Assembly: GCA_900540375.1 (NCBI GenBank)
Contig: UQFS01000015.1
Location: 1 to 64,000, forward strand
Reading direction: 5' to 3'
DNA: 64,000 nt
From: an uncultured Prevotella sp.
GTDB lineage: Bacteria > Bacteroidota > Bacteroidia > Bacteroidales > Bacteroidaceae
Every line of letters starts with the position of its first letter. Positions within the stretch are counted from its first letter, which is position 1. Shown here in pieces: positions 1 to 9,317 of the stretch. The notes beneath the pieces are model-generated. The model was not told where the DNA came from. It worked only from the letters and a program-made list of their open reading frames with translations, and did no database searches. The position numbers and the translations under genes are program-made.

Positions 1-1
1 G

Positions 2-61
2 CTAGACATCAACCCGTTTTTGGCAAAGATTGTTTACTACAAACTTGACACCCTACCTTGA
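2..61 (+). CDS. C-terminal fragment of an unidentified protein (window edge)
   Basis: A frame open from the left edge encodes about 19 residues ending KIVYYKLDTLP and stops at TGA (59-61). Its composition is protein-like, and it ends exactly where the minus-strand HTCS similarity stops. It may be the C-terminus of a transposase or another gene joined to the broken regulator. The family cannot be told from so few residues, and it could also be a chance open frame. Confidence 0.3.
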   Translation, partial: LDINPFLAKIVYYKLDTLP

Positions 62-963
62 AGCTCTGTACCTACCCACAGCCGGTTGTCGCCTAACTCG
101 CGTATATCCATGATCTTGTCTTTCAGCTGCGGCACACCCTGAAAGTGCAGAAACTCCTGGCGGATGGGATCAAAGAGGTCAAGTCCGTTGTCGGTGCCTA
201 CCCACAGGTGACCCATACGGTCGCGGAAAAGACGGCGGACGACATTGCTGCTGATAGAGGAGGGCACGGCGTCGCTATGGCGGAAGTTGCTCACGTGGCG
301 GGTGTGCAGGTCAATGACGGAGAGACCGTCGTTGATGTGTCCTACGTAGAGGATACCATGCCCACCGTCGAGTGCGCACCAAGTCTGGTCACTTGGCAAG
401 GCTGGAAGTGTGCGTCGGTTGTAGTGAGTAAACCGTTGTGTGATCGGATTGAGGTGATCCACACCCGACCAGTAGGTGCTCACCCACAGGCCCCCGTCGC
501 TGGCGTGTGACAGTCCTGTCAAGTCGTTCGAGGCAATACTGTTCTCGTCTTTTGCCTGGTGGGTGAAGTGCTGAATTGTATAGTTGGCATAGTCCACGGC
601 ATTGAGTCCGTTGCGCTGTGTGGCCACCCACATGATAGCACGGTGAGTGTCGTCAAGCAAGGCACTGAGCGCATTGCTGCCCAAGGCGCTGCCGGTGAAG
701 CCCGGAGCCATCGACTGATAATAAGCATAGAAATAGGAACCGTCGAAGCGGTTGAGGCCTTCCTCTGTCGCAATCCACAGAAATCCCCATTTGTCGCGCT
801 CGATGGCAATACAGTAGTTGCTCGACAGCCCCATGTCAATACCTAAAGGTCTGACGGCATAGTCTTGGGAAGAGGCGATGATCGCAGCACTGCATGGTGC
901 TGGCGACAAGGCTAAGCAGGTGATCAGCAATAGCCAAAGGAGATATCTGTTGGTCTTTCTCAT
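37..963 (-). pseudogene. Truncated hybrid two-component regulator, N-terminal sensor part
   Basis: About 308 residues remain of a hybrid two-component system protein (HTCS). A signal peptide starting MRKTNRYLLWLLL is followed by regulator-propeller repeats (for example WGFLWIATEEGLNRFDG and MGHLWVGTDNGLDLFDP) that form the periplasmic sensor. Intact family members are usually around 1,300 residues and continue with a YYY domain, membrane segment, histidine kinase, receiver and AraC domain. Here the frame stops at TAG (37-39) just after LWVGTELQG, and all other minus-strand frames also stop within the window. The start at 963 is chosen because it begins the signal peptide; the open frame runs further upstream to 1107, but a promoter-like TATCTTTG (970-977) lies between. 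It is divergent from the GH30 PUL that it probably once regulated. It could instead be a frameshifted gene, but only about 36 bases lie beyond the stop. Confidence 0.75.
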
Positions 964-1220
964 ACTTTGCAAAGATAAGATTTTTTTGGCAATATATGGT
1001 GTCTGCTGACTGAAATGTAGCCTTTTGCACGATTTGTGCCTACTGAAAGCACGATAATTGTACCCTTTCATTAGCGTTTGTTTACTAACTTTGCAGCAGT
1101 GAATCAAATCGCCTTAATCTTCAATATTCACAGTTTTTTTCAAGTGTAAGAGATTGCTTTGGGACGACATCGGTAATCATTTCAGACGCAAAATTACATA
1201 ACATAAACAATCACTTATTA

Positions 1221-2699
1221 ATGCGTACTTATATGAATAAGAACAAAAACTTTTTCCGGCCATTACTGGCAGGATTGTTCGGACTGCTTGCTGGCGTGTC
1301 GATGACATCGTGCAGCAGCGACGACGACTACCCTGCTGTAGACGACCAGGCGCCCGTACTCCAGTTGACTACGGCTCACATCCAAACGGAACCCGGACGG
1401 CAGTTTACTATTGAGGGTATTGCCAAGGATGCTGACGGATTGAAGAGCATCACCCTGAAAAACGAAGGAATGAACCTCGACAAGACCATTGACTTCCTGA
1501 CTTATTATCCCGACACGTTGCTCACGGATTATCATCTGAGCTATCACTACACGGCAGGCTCAGAGTGGAAAGATGCTGACCAGTATCCTGTCACCGTCAC
1601 AGTCGAGGACGTGCGCGGGCACCAGACCGAGCAGACCGTGCTCGTCACCCCCGATGGCGACTTTACGGCACCTACATTCACACAGACTCCTTCCAAAGAG
1701 CTCACCGTACTCTTGCAGAATCCCAACCTCAGCCTGACTACGGCTGTGGCTGACAACAAGAATCTGAGCTATCTCGTCGTGAGCATTCCTGACCTCAATG
1801 TCTATGACAGCCTTAGCATCAGTGGTACATCCTATATATTATACAATAAGGTGTATGAGATGCCGGAGAAGGAGGCTACCTATAACATGACCGTCACCGT
1901 GGGCGACAAGTTCAATAACCGGACAAGCACCGCCAGCACGATCACGGTGAGCGACCTGCCCGACTTCGACAAGATGTATCTGGCCGATGTCGATGACGCT
2001 GCCGATCTGACCAACGACGTCTATGGCGTGCCCATGCTCATTGATCACACGGGTAAATATCAGTATCGCGCGCTCTACTACAACAAGACCGCTGGTACCG
2101 GCGTGCGCTTCATCCCACAGAAGACCGACTTCCAGCCGATCTGCTTCGGTGTGGATCCTACGACAGGATTGCTGACCAGCAACCCCAATGTCGGACAACC
2201 CATCAAGCTGAACAATGTCGGATACTATGAGATCGACTTCAATACCGTCAGTGGTGAGTATGACGTGAAGAGCTATACGCCGACGACCAAGTCGCTGTGC
2301 ATGCTCGACGGCTCACAGAAGATCGACTATAAGGATGGCAGTGGTGAGCAAGCCTACGAGATCGTGCTGGCAGGCAGTGGACTGCCAGGTGCACCGAGCT
2401 GGACGACCAATCCCAACAACAATGCGTTTGTGCTCTATCAGGACAAAAACAATCCTTTCCGTCTCTATCGCGAGATGACACTCACCAAAGGCACGAAGAT
2501 CAGCTTCACGATCAGTGTCGCACACATTTGGGGATGGTGGCCGGAACCCTACTGGCGCTTCGACGGCAGTGATGAGAACGAGGCTAACAAGGCCAATGGC
2601 GGTGACAACATGAAGGAGATGACCGTGCCCGCTGACGGCAAGTACCTCTTCGAGTTTGACTATGCTTTGCTGCGCAGCCGCATCATCCCTGTGAAATAA
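1221..2699 (+). CDS. Surface glycan-binding lipoprotein (SusE/SusF-like, SGBP)
   Basis: A 492-residue lipoprotein. The signal peptide ends in the lipobox MTSC, and the lipidated Cys31 is followed by SSDDD, the acidic signature that sends Bacteroidetes lipoproteins to the cell surface. Residues about 40-250 look like two Ig-like or cadherin-like beta-sandwich modules. The C-terminal part, about 255-492, resembles the SusE/SusF carbohydrate-binding region and is aromatic-rich (HIWGWWPEPYWRFDG), suited to stacking on sugars. It is first in the PUL, 36 bp before susC; SGBPs are usually placed beside susD, so this order is less common. A second in-frame ATG at 1233 is an equally possible start. 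The ligand cannot be read from sequence. Confidence 0.8.
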   Translation: MRTYMNKNKNFFRPLLAGLFGLLAGVSMTSCSSDDDYPAVDDQAPVLQLTTAHIQTEPGRQFTIEGIAKDADGLKSITLKNEGMNLDKTIDFLTYYPDTLLTDYHLSYHYTAGSEWKDADQYPVTVTVEDVRGHQTEQTVLVTPDGDFTAPTFTQTPSKELTVLLQNPNLSLTTAVADNKNLSYLVVSIPDLNVYDSLSISGTSYILYNKVYEMPEKEATYNMTVTVGDKFNNRTSTASTITVSDLPDFDKMYLADVDDAADLTNDVYGVPMLIDHTGKYQYRALYYNKTAGTGVRFIPQKTDFQPICFGVDPTTGLLTSNPNVGQPIKLNNVGYYEIDFNTVSGEYDVKSYTPTTKSLCMLDGSQKIDYKDGSGEQAYEIVLAGSGLPGAPSWTTNPNNNAFVLYQDKNNPFRLYREMTLTKGTKISFTISVAHIWGWWPEPYWRFDGSDENEANKANGGDNMKEMTVPADGKYLFEFDYALLRSRIIPVK

Positions 2700-2735
2700 A
2701 AGACCTGAACAACAGAATAACCAAACAACAGACAA

Positions 2736-5700
2736 ATGAAAAAATATTTGTTATCCCTTTTCATGTCCGTCTTCGCCCTGTGCCTGCAGGCGCAGACGAT
2801 GAAGATCACGGGTACAGTGACCTCTGCCGATGACCACGAGCCCCTCATGGGAGCGTATATCAAGGTTGCCGGTACGACCAACGGCACTGTCACCGATATG
2901 GATGGACAGTATAGTATCAACGCAGACAAGAACGCCACACTGGAGTTTTCCATGATGGGCTTCTCGGCACAGAAAATCGCTGTTGCCGGACGCGCTGCGA
3001 TCAACGTGGTGATGAAGGACAATGCCTCTGACCTCAACGAGGTGGTGGTCATCGGATATGGCGTTGCCAAGAAGGGCGACCTGACCAGTTCCATCTCTGC
3101 CATCAAAGGTGACGAGCTCAACAAACTCACCACTGGCAACGTCATGGACGCCTTGCAAGGACAGGTCAATGGTGTGCAGGTAACCAACGGCGGTGCGCCA
3201 GGTTCCTCACCCCGCGTCATCATCCGAGGCATCAGCACCATCAACGGCTCTGACCCGCTCTATGTCGTCGACGGTATGCCGGTGGGTACCAACATCAACT
3301 TCCTCAACCAAAACGACATCGAGAGCATGCAGGTGCTCAAGGACGCTTCCGCTGAGGCTATCTACGGTACACGTGGTTCCAATGGTGTCATTCTCATCAC
3401 CACCAAGAAAGGCCGTAAGGGTGCCATGAAGTTCGAGGCTTCTGTCTCTGAGGGCTTCCAGACGCTCAGCAAACTCGATATTGCCAAGGCTTCGGAATAC
3501 GAAAAAGTATATAAGATGCGCTACGCCAATGACGGCAGTACCGGAGCCTACAAAGGCACGGAGAACATCACTGATGCTCAGGGCACAGACTGGTGGGACC
3601 AGTGCATCCGTGACATCGCACTGCAACAAAACTACAATATCGGATTCTCCGGTGGTACCGACAAACTGCTCTATTCTGCAAGCATTGGTTACTTTCGCCA
3701 GAACTCACAGTACAAGGTGGGTGACTGGCAGAAGCTGACAGCACGCTTCTCCATGGAGTATAACTTCAACAAGATCGTCAAGGCTGGTATCGACTTCACA
3801 CCGAAATATGAAAACTGGAGCGACACGCCCAGTCTGATGGGCGCCATCATGGCAATGGATCCGACAACACCGGTCATGCGTGACAAGAGTGAGTGGACCT
3901 CCAACCCTTACAGCAACTACGCACGCTCAAACAACAACCAGGAGTGGAATCCTGTGGCTTCAATGTATCGTCTTGACAAGCGCTCCGACGAATATGGTCT
4001 GCTTGCTACTCCTTTCATCAGCATCAGCCCTATCAGCGGTCTGACTTTCCGCACACAGTTTGGCATCAATGCACGCTTCCGCCTGTCGGACAGCTACACA
4101 CCGGACTTCCATATTGACAACCTCGAGCAGAGCGAGAAGAGCAATGCCTCACGCACTATGCAGAACTGGGTCGACTGGAACTGGACCAACACACTGACCT
4201 ATATGAAGAGCTTCAACAAGCGCCACAACCTCAACGTCATGGCCGGCTACACCATGGAGCGCTTCCAGGACTACTGGCTCAGCGGCAGCCGCGACAACAT
4301 TCCTTCCAACGTGGAGGACATGCGCTATGTGAGTGCAGGTACTGAGAATATGCAGGCTTCGGGTACCAACACCTACAGCTCGCTGATCTCTTATCTCGGT
4401 CGTGTGATGTATAACTATGATGAGCGCTACTACCTCACAGCCAGCGTGCGTGTCGACGGTTCCTCTAAGTTCCCCAAGGGCAACAAGTACGCTACTTTCC
4501 CGGCTGTCAGTGCTGCATGGCGTATCTCCGGCGAACCGTTTATGAAGCATCAGCATGTCTTCGACGATTTGAAGTTGAGACTCGGCTGGGGTAAGGTCGG
4601 TAACCAGAACATCGACAACTCAGCTTATATCAGCTCTATCTCTACCACACGCTATACTTTCGGTGCTACACCTGCCACGATTGTGGGTTCTACGATCGGA
4701 TCTATTGGTAACACAAACGTGAAGTGGGAGACGGTCGAGGACTACAACATCGGACTCGATATGGCCTTCCTGACCAATCGCCTGCGCGTCACCGCTGACT
4801 GGTACACCAAGAAGAGCCATGACATGCTCATGCAGAAAGAGAACCTGCTCATCCTTGGTTATCCGATGTGGAACGGACAGATGTGGGAGAATATCGGCAG
4901 CATGAAGGCTACCGGGTGGGAACTTGGCATCGACTGGAACGACCACGTGGGCGGCTTGCAGTATGGCGTCGGAGTGAACCTTAGCTCGGTACGCAACAAA
5001 GCTGTCAACCTCAACGGCAATTATCTCTACACGGGTAACCACAATGGCGACTACATCATCCGCAACGAGGAAGGCCGTCTGATCAGTCAGTTCTACGGTT
5101 ATGTCGTAGACGGTATCTTCCAGAATCAGACTGAAGTGACCTCCTACACCGATGAGCACGGAAACGCTATGCAGCCAAACGCTCAGCCTGGTGACTTCCG
5201 CTATAAGGATCTCAACCATGACGGTACGATTGACGAGAAGGACAAGACCTATATCGGCAATCCATTCCCCGACCTGATGCTGGGTCTGAACCTCAACGCT
5301 CAGTATAAGGGCTTCGACTTCAGAGCTCAGTTCTATGGCACCTTCGGTAACGACATCTATAACCTCAACCGTGAGCGTTACTTTGGCCAGGACGGTCAGA
5401 ATGTCTATGCCGGTACACTTGAGAAGGCTTGGCACGGAGAGGGAACTTCCACAGAGTATCCACGCCTGACCGTTGCCGATCCGAACTCTAACTACACGCG
5501 TCCTTCGACCTACTTCGTAGAGGACGGCAGCTATTTCCGCTGCAAGTTGCTGCAACTGGGCTATACCCTGCCCAAGAAGCTTCTTGGCACCTGCACGCTG
5601 CGCTTCTCACTCTCTGCCCAGAACCTCTTCACGATCACGGGCTACAGCGGCATGGATCCGGAAACAGCCGCTATGGGTGGTGCCACACAGGCTGGTATCG

Positions 5701-5759
5701 ACAGAACCGGTTATCCTAACCCACGTACCTTCCTCGTGGGTGTGAACATGAACTTTTAA
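2736..5759 (+). CDS. susC: SusC/RagA-family TonB-linked outer-membrane glycan importer
   Basis: A 1007-residue SusC-like protein. A signal peptide (MKKYLLSLFMSVFALCLQAQ) is followed by a carboxypeptidase-regulatory-like domain (about 22-105), the conserved LNEVVVIGYG segment, a TonB plug (about 110-225, with VIIRGISTINGSDPLYVVDG and AIYGTRGSNGVILITTKKG) and a long beta-barrel. In this family the barrel pairs with a SusD lid to import oligosaccharides using TonB energy. It lies 18 bp before the susD gene, and with the SGBP upstream and two GH30 enzymes downstream it forms a PUL. Length and domain order are normal. Confidence 0.95.
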   Translation: MKKYLLSLFMSVFALCLQAQTMKITGTVTSADDHEPLMGAYIKVAGTTNGTVTDMDGQYSINADKNATLEFSMMGFSAQKIAVAGRAAINVVMKDNASDLNEVVVIGYGVAKKGDLTSSISAIKGDELNKLTTGNVMDALQGQVNGVQVTNGGAPGSSPRVIIRGISTINGSDPLYVVDGMPVGTNINFLNQNDIESMQVLKDASAEAIYGTRGSNGVILITTKKGRKGAMKFEASVSEGFQTLSKLDIAKASEYEKVYKMRYANDGSTGAYKGTENITDAQGTDWWDQCIRDIALQQNYNIGFSGGTDKLLYSASIGYFRQNSQYKVGDWQKLTARFSMEYNFNKIVKAGIDFTPKYENWSDTPSLMGAIMAMDPTTPVMRDKSEWTSNPYSNYARSNNNQEWNPVASMYRLDKRSDEYGLLATPFISISPISGLTFRTQFGINARFRLSDSYTPDFHIDNLEQSEKSNASRTMQNWVDWNWTNTLTYMKSFNKRHNLNVMAGYTMERFQDYWLSGSRDNIPSNVEDMRYVSAGTENMQASGTNTYSSLISYLGRVMYNYDERYYLTASVRVDGSSKFPKGNKYATFPAVSAAWRISGEPFMKHQHVFDDLKLRLGWGKVGNQNIDNSAYISSISTTRYTFGATPATIVGSTIGSIGNTNVKWETVEDYNIGLDMAFLTNRLRVTADWYTKKSHDMLMQKENLLILGYPMWNGQMWENIGSMKATGWELGIDWNDHVGGLQYGVGVNLSSVRNKAVNLNGNYLYTGNHNGDYIIRNEEGRLISQFYGYVVDGIFQNQTEVTSYTDEHGNAMQPNAQPGDFRYKDLNHDGTIDEKDKTYIGNPFPDLMLGLNLNAQYKGFDFRAQFYGTFGNDIYNLNRERYFGQDGQNVYAGTLEKAWHGEGTSTEYPRLTVADPNSNYTRPSTYFVEDGSYFRCKLLQLGYTLPKKLLGTCTLRFSLSAQNLFTITGYSGMDPETAAMGGATQAGIDRTGYPNPRTFLVGVNMNF

Positions 5760-5777
5760 CGATTATCATCAACAACT

Positions 5778-7370
5778 ATGAAACAATATATTTTGGGTCT
5801 GACCATGGCGACTGCACTGACGTTCACTGTCAGTGGCTGCTCCGATTTCCTCGAAGAGCCTATCCGTGGTCAGCAGGACATGGAAAACTATTTCTCTACG
5901 GAGGATGAATGTGCCAAGCAGGTGACGGGCTGCTATCAAAGTGTGGCCTACGACGACTGGTGGCAGATATACAAGTTCTACGTTGCAGGTGATATGTGCA
6001 CCGACGACGAATGGATGGGCAACACTACCCAGGATCCGGGTGATTATCTTCACTTGGCTCACTACACGGGCAACACCATCAGCGCGGGCAACAGCTGTCA
6101 GAACTTCTGGCAGTATCGCTACAAAGGCATTCTCCAGTGCAACATCGCCATCAACCGCATCCCCGGCGTGAAGTTCAACGACGAGTCACTCCAGAAGCGC
6201 TATATCGCAGAGGCTAAGGTTCTGCGTGCGTTTGAGTACTTCGATTTGGTGAAGAACTTCGGCGGTGTGCCCTTGGTGCTCGACTTGAAGATGCCGTCGG
6301 AGGTGGTCGGCATAGAGCGCGCCAGTAAAGAGGAAACCTATGCACAAATCGAGAAGGATCTGCTCGAAGCTATTCCCGACCTGCCTGTACGCAGTGCCTA
6401 CAGCAGCAAAGACCTTGGACGCGTCACGAAGGGTGCCGCTCAGGGACTGCTCGGAAAGGTATATCTCTATCAGGAGAAGTACAAAGAGGCTGAGGCTCAG
6501 CTCAAGGCCGTCATCGACAGCAAGGAATATCAGCTGCTCGACAACTTTGGCGATGTGTGGAGCATGGACCACAACAACAGCAAGGAGAGCCTCTTTGAAG
6601 TTCAGACCAACAGCGACATCAGCTACAACCTTGGTGAGCGCATCTCTGTGGTTGTCGGTTCTCGTGATGACTCAGGCTGGTCTTGGGGATTGCCGACAAG
6701 CAATCTGGAGAAGGCCTTTGAGGATGCCGGTGACTCAGTGCGTCTGAAGTGGACCATCCTGCACGACGGTCAGACCAGCATACCTAACGATCCTACGTGG
6801 ACAAAGGACAATCCTTATGTCATCGCGCCAAGCAAGCATAAGAGCGCACGATGCAACATGAAACTCTATATCCCTGTTGCTAAGCGTCCGTCGCCATACG
6901 ATGCTCCGCATATTCCACTGAACTATCGTCTGCTGCGCTATGCCGACGTGCTGCTGATGTATGCTGAAGTGGAGAACGCATTGGGCAGGGATGCTGAGGC
7001 CCGCACAGCACTCAACGAGGTGAGAGCCCGTGTGAAACTCGCTCCCGTGACAGCCTCTGGTAAGGACTTGCGCGATGCCATCCGCCTGGAGCGCCGTCTG
7101 GAGTTGGCTCTTGAAGACAACCGACTCTATGATCTGCGCCGCTGGAAAGATGACAACGGCAAGCCCGCTATCGATAATATCATGGGTCCCAACGGATCGT
7201 TTGTACATTACAATCTCTATGAGAGTACCGATAAGTACGAGAAGGAGAATAAGGGTGAGAGCAGTGACAAAGGCATCACGTTTAAAGAGGGACGCGATGA
7301 GCTCTTCCCAATACCTAACTCTGAGATTATCATGTCTAACGGATCCATTAAGCAGAATCCATTATACTAA
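5778..7370 (+). CDS. susD: SusD/RagB-family glycan-binding lipoprotein
   Basis: A 530-residue partner of the preceding SusC. The signal peptide ends in the lipobox VSGC, and mature Cys is followed by SDFLEEP, the usual start of SusD proteins. TPR-like helices (for example LRAFEYFDLVKNFGGVPLVL) and the C-terminal signature LRYADVLLMYAEVENALG, then RLERRLELALEDNRLYDLRRW, are standard. It acts at the cell surface as a lid and binding site on SusC. The end, ELFPIPNSEI(I)MSNGSIKQNPLY, is the normal family terminus. Confidence 0.95.
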   Translation: MKQYILGLTMATALTFTVSGCSDFLEEPIRGQQDMENYFSTEDECAKQVTGCYQSVAYDDWWQIYKFYVAGDMCTDDEWMGNTTQDPGDYLHLAHYTGNTISAGNSCQNFWQYRYKGILQCNIAINRIPGVKFNDESLQKRYIAEAKVLRAFEYFDLVKNFGGVPLVLDLKMPSEVVGIERASKEETYAQIEKDLLEAIPDLPVRSAYSSKDLGRVTKGAAQGLLGKVYLYQEKYKEAEAQLKAVIDSKEYQLLDNFGDVWSMDHNNSKESLFEVQTNSDISYNLGERISVVVGSRDDSGWSWGLPTSNLEKAFEDAGDSVRLKWTILHDGQTSIPNDPTWTKDNPYVIAPSKHKSARCNMKLYIPVAKRPSPYDAPHIPLNYRLLRYADVLLMYAEVENALGRDAEARTALNEVRARVKLAPVTASGKDLRDAIRLERRLELALEDNRLYDLRRWKDDNGKPAIDNIMGPNGSFVHYNLYESTDKYEKENKGESSDKGITFKEGRDELFPIPNSEIIMSNGSIKQNPLY

Positions 7371-7478
7371 ATTCTAGGTTTCAAAGGTTCTTTAGGTTCT
7401 GGAGGTTTTGATGGTTTTTTAGGTTTTATCGTTGGTATAGGATCTTTGAACCTCCGAAACCTTTGGAACCTAAGAATC
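7371..7478. repeat. Imperfect inverted repeat between susD and the first GH30 gene
   Basis: The left arm (7371-7416) contains AGGTTTCAAAGGTTC and GGTTCTGGAGGTTTT. The right arm (7441-7478) carries the complementary run GAACCTCCGAAACCTTTGG. The arms pair imperfectly across a T-rich loop. The right arm lies in the upstream extension of the GH30 open frame, which favours the GH30 start at 7530. It may attenuate or process the transcript between susD and GH30; this is inference. Confidence 0.55.
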
Positions 7479-7529
7479 TTTAAATGCCGGATGTTTTTCC
7501 TGTTTTACATTCCTTTAATTTTATTTCGT

Positions 7530-9278
7530 ATGAAACAAATACTTATCTCCATCTTTGCTTTGTCTACTGCCTTGTCTGCCTCGGCGCAGTCGACTTATAC
7601 GATAGGATTCAATCCTTCGGAACACTACCAGACTATCATGGACTTCGGTGCTTCGGACTGTTGGACAGCCGATTTCGTGGGACGATACTTCTCCTCTGCT
7701 GAGAAAGAAAAGGCCGCGCGCCTGCTCTTCTCGCAAAAGATGGACAGCAACGGCAATCCCGAAGGCATTGGGCTCTCGGTGTGGAGAGTGAACTTAGGTG
7801 CTGGCAGCAGTGAGCAAGGTGACGGATCGAATATCGCGAATGTCACTCGACGGGCAGACTGCTACCTCAAAGCAGACGGCAGCTATGATTGGAATCGTTG
7901 CTCAGGGCAACGGTGGTTCATGGAGCAGGCTAAGAACTATGGCATTGATCATTTCCTTCTTTTCGCCAACTCTGCACCTATTTATTATACGGGCAACGGA
8001 CTGGCCAACAACAAAGACGGAGCGACGGGAGCCAACCTGAAAGAAGACTGCTACGACGACTACGCAAACTATATAGCCACAACAGCCAAGCATTTCACTG
8101 ACCAGGGCTACCCTATCACCTATGTCGATCCCGTTAACGAGCCGGCCTTTGACTGGCGCGATGGTCAGGAGGGCTCTCCTTGGCAAAATGCTGAGATCAG
8201 CCGTCTCGTACGTGAATTGGATAAAGCACTTGATAAGCAGCAATTGTCGGGCACAACTATTGTCATGCCCGAGGCTAGTTCTTGGGATCGTGTCTATCAG
8301 CACTGCACTGACTATGGTGGCAGAGCCTCTGATCAGATAGAGGCTTTCTGGAATCCTGCAAATAGTGAAACATATATTGGTGGGCTCAGCCATGTGGAGA
8401 AGGCCGTGGCAGGACACGACTATTGGACTTTCGGTAGCGACGCTGCATTAGTGAATACACGAAAGAAGGTGGCGCAGAAAGCTGCGCAATATAGATTGAA
8501 AGTCATGCAGACCGAGTGGAGTATGCTTGACAAAGAGCCTGGTACAGACACTGGCTTCCCTGGTTCTTACGATGAGGCGAGCGAGATGGATATAGCTTTG
8601 TTCATGGGAAAACTCATCTATATAGGACTCACCGAAGGCAACATGTCGTCGTGGTCGTACTGGACAGCAATGGATCAGTCGCAATGGAGTCAAAAGAATC
8701 GCTTCCATCTGCTGCGTCTCAACGCCACGGGAGACACAGGCTACGAGAGCTATGGTGACATCACAAAAGGTGGCACGATAACAGCAAATCCTAATCTGTG
8801 GGTACTTGGAAACTACAGTCGCTTTGTGCGTCCCGGCTATCAGCGCATAGCCCTGACGGGTACATCGGTCGACGATATCGACGAATTGATGGCAACAGCC
8901 TTTGTCTCACCTGATAGCAAACGCGTTGTGGCCGTATTTGTCAATAATGGTGAGTTTGCGAAAGGAGTCAAATTCAATACTTCCGCAACGGCTATTCATA
9001 AATATGTGACCGACGCTACGCATTCGCTGAGCCTTGATGCTACACTGAGCACAACGCCCAATGCCGACACACGCATCCTCATTCCGGCTCGCTCCATGGT
9101 AACCTTCACTTTCGACGGTGACTTTGCTACCGGTATTCAAGGCATACAAGCAGATGCCAAAAAGGTAAATGCTATTTTCTCTTTGACTGGAATGAAGGTC
9201 TCCGATGACGTTTTTCATCTGCAAACATTGCCGAAAGGTATCTATGTCGTTGGTGGAAAGAAAATAGTTAATCATTGA
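7530..9278 (+). CDS. Glycoside hydrolase family 30 enzyme with C-terminal sorting-like tail
   Basis: A 582-residue secreted GH30 (O-glycosyl hydrolase) enzyme. The signal peptide MKQILISIFALSTALSASAQ fixes the start at 7530; the frame is open from 7446, but the extension is repeat-derived. The (beta/alpha)8 barrel carries the likely acid/base Glu204 in DPVNEP and nucleophile Glu329 in QTEWS. Family signatures are MDFGASDCW and IGLSVWRVNLGAGSSEQGD. After the beta-sandwich, the last 45 residues (ending LPKGIYVVGGKKI) resemble the short C-terminal domains of type IX secretion or cell-surface cargo. GH30 members act on beta-1,6-glucan, xylan or beta-1,6-galactan; I cannot assign the substrate. 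It is 39 bp upstream of a paralogue. Confidence 0.88.
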   Translation: MKQILISIFALSTALSASAQSTYTIGFNPSEHYQTIMDFGASDCWTADFVGRYFSSAEKEKAARLLFSQKMDSNGNPEGIGLSVWRVNLGAGSSEQGDGSNIANVTRRADCYLKADGSYDWNRCSGQRWFMEQAKNYGIDHFLLFANSAPIYYTGNGLANNKDGATGANLKEDCYDDYANYIATTAKHFTDQGYPITYVDPVNEPAFDWRDGQEGSPWQNAEISRLVRELDKALDKQQLSGTTIVMPEASSWDRVYQHCTDYGGRASDQIEAFWNPANSETYIGGLSHVEKAVAGHDYWTFGSDAALVNTRKKVAQKAAQYRLKVMQTEWSMLDKEPGTDTGFPGSYDEASEMDIALFMGKLIYIGLTEGNMSSWSYWTAMDQSQWSQKNRFHLLRLNATGDTGYESYGDITKGGTITANPNLWVLGNYSRFVRPGYQRIALTGTSVDDIDELMATAFVSPDSKRVVAVFVNNGEFAKGVKFNTSATAIHKYVTDATHSLSLDATLSTTPNADTRILIPARSMVTFTFDGDFATGIQGIQADAKKVNAIFSLTGMKVSDDVFHLQTLPKGIYVVGGKKIVNH

Positions 9279-9317
9279 AACAGAATCAACTATCCTCATC
9301 ATATATTCTATACTGCT

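Noticed and set aside
1086..1093. TAACTTTG as promoter of the GH30 PUL
   Set aside because: It matches the -7 box, but no upstream TTTG stands at the right spacing and the leader would be about 120 nt; left unannotated as uncertain.
4620..5555. A 311-codon minus-strand frame opposite susC, with similar frames opposite recF, nadE and queA
   Set aside because: These are shadow frames over conserved genes with no motif or promoter.
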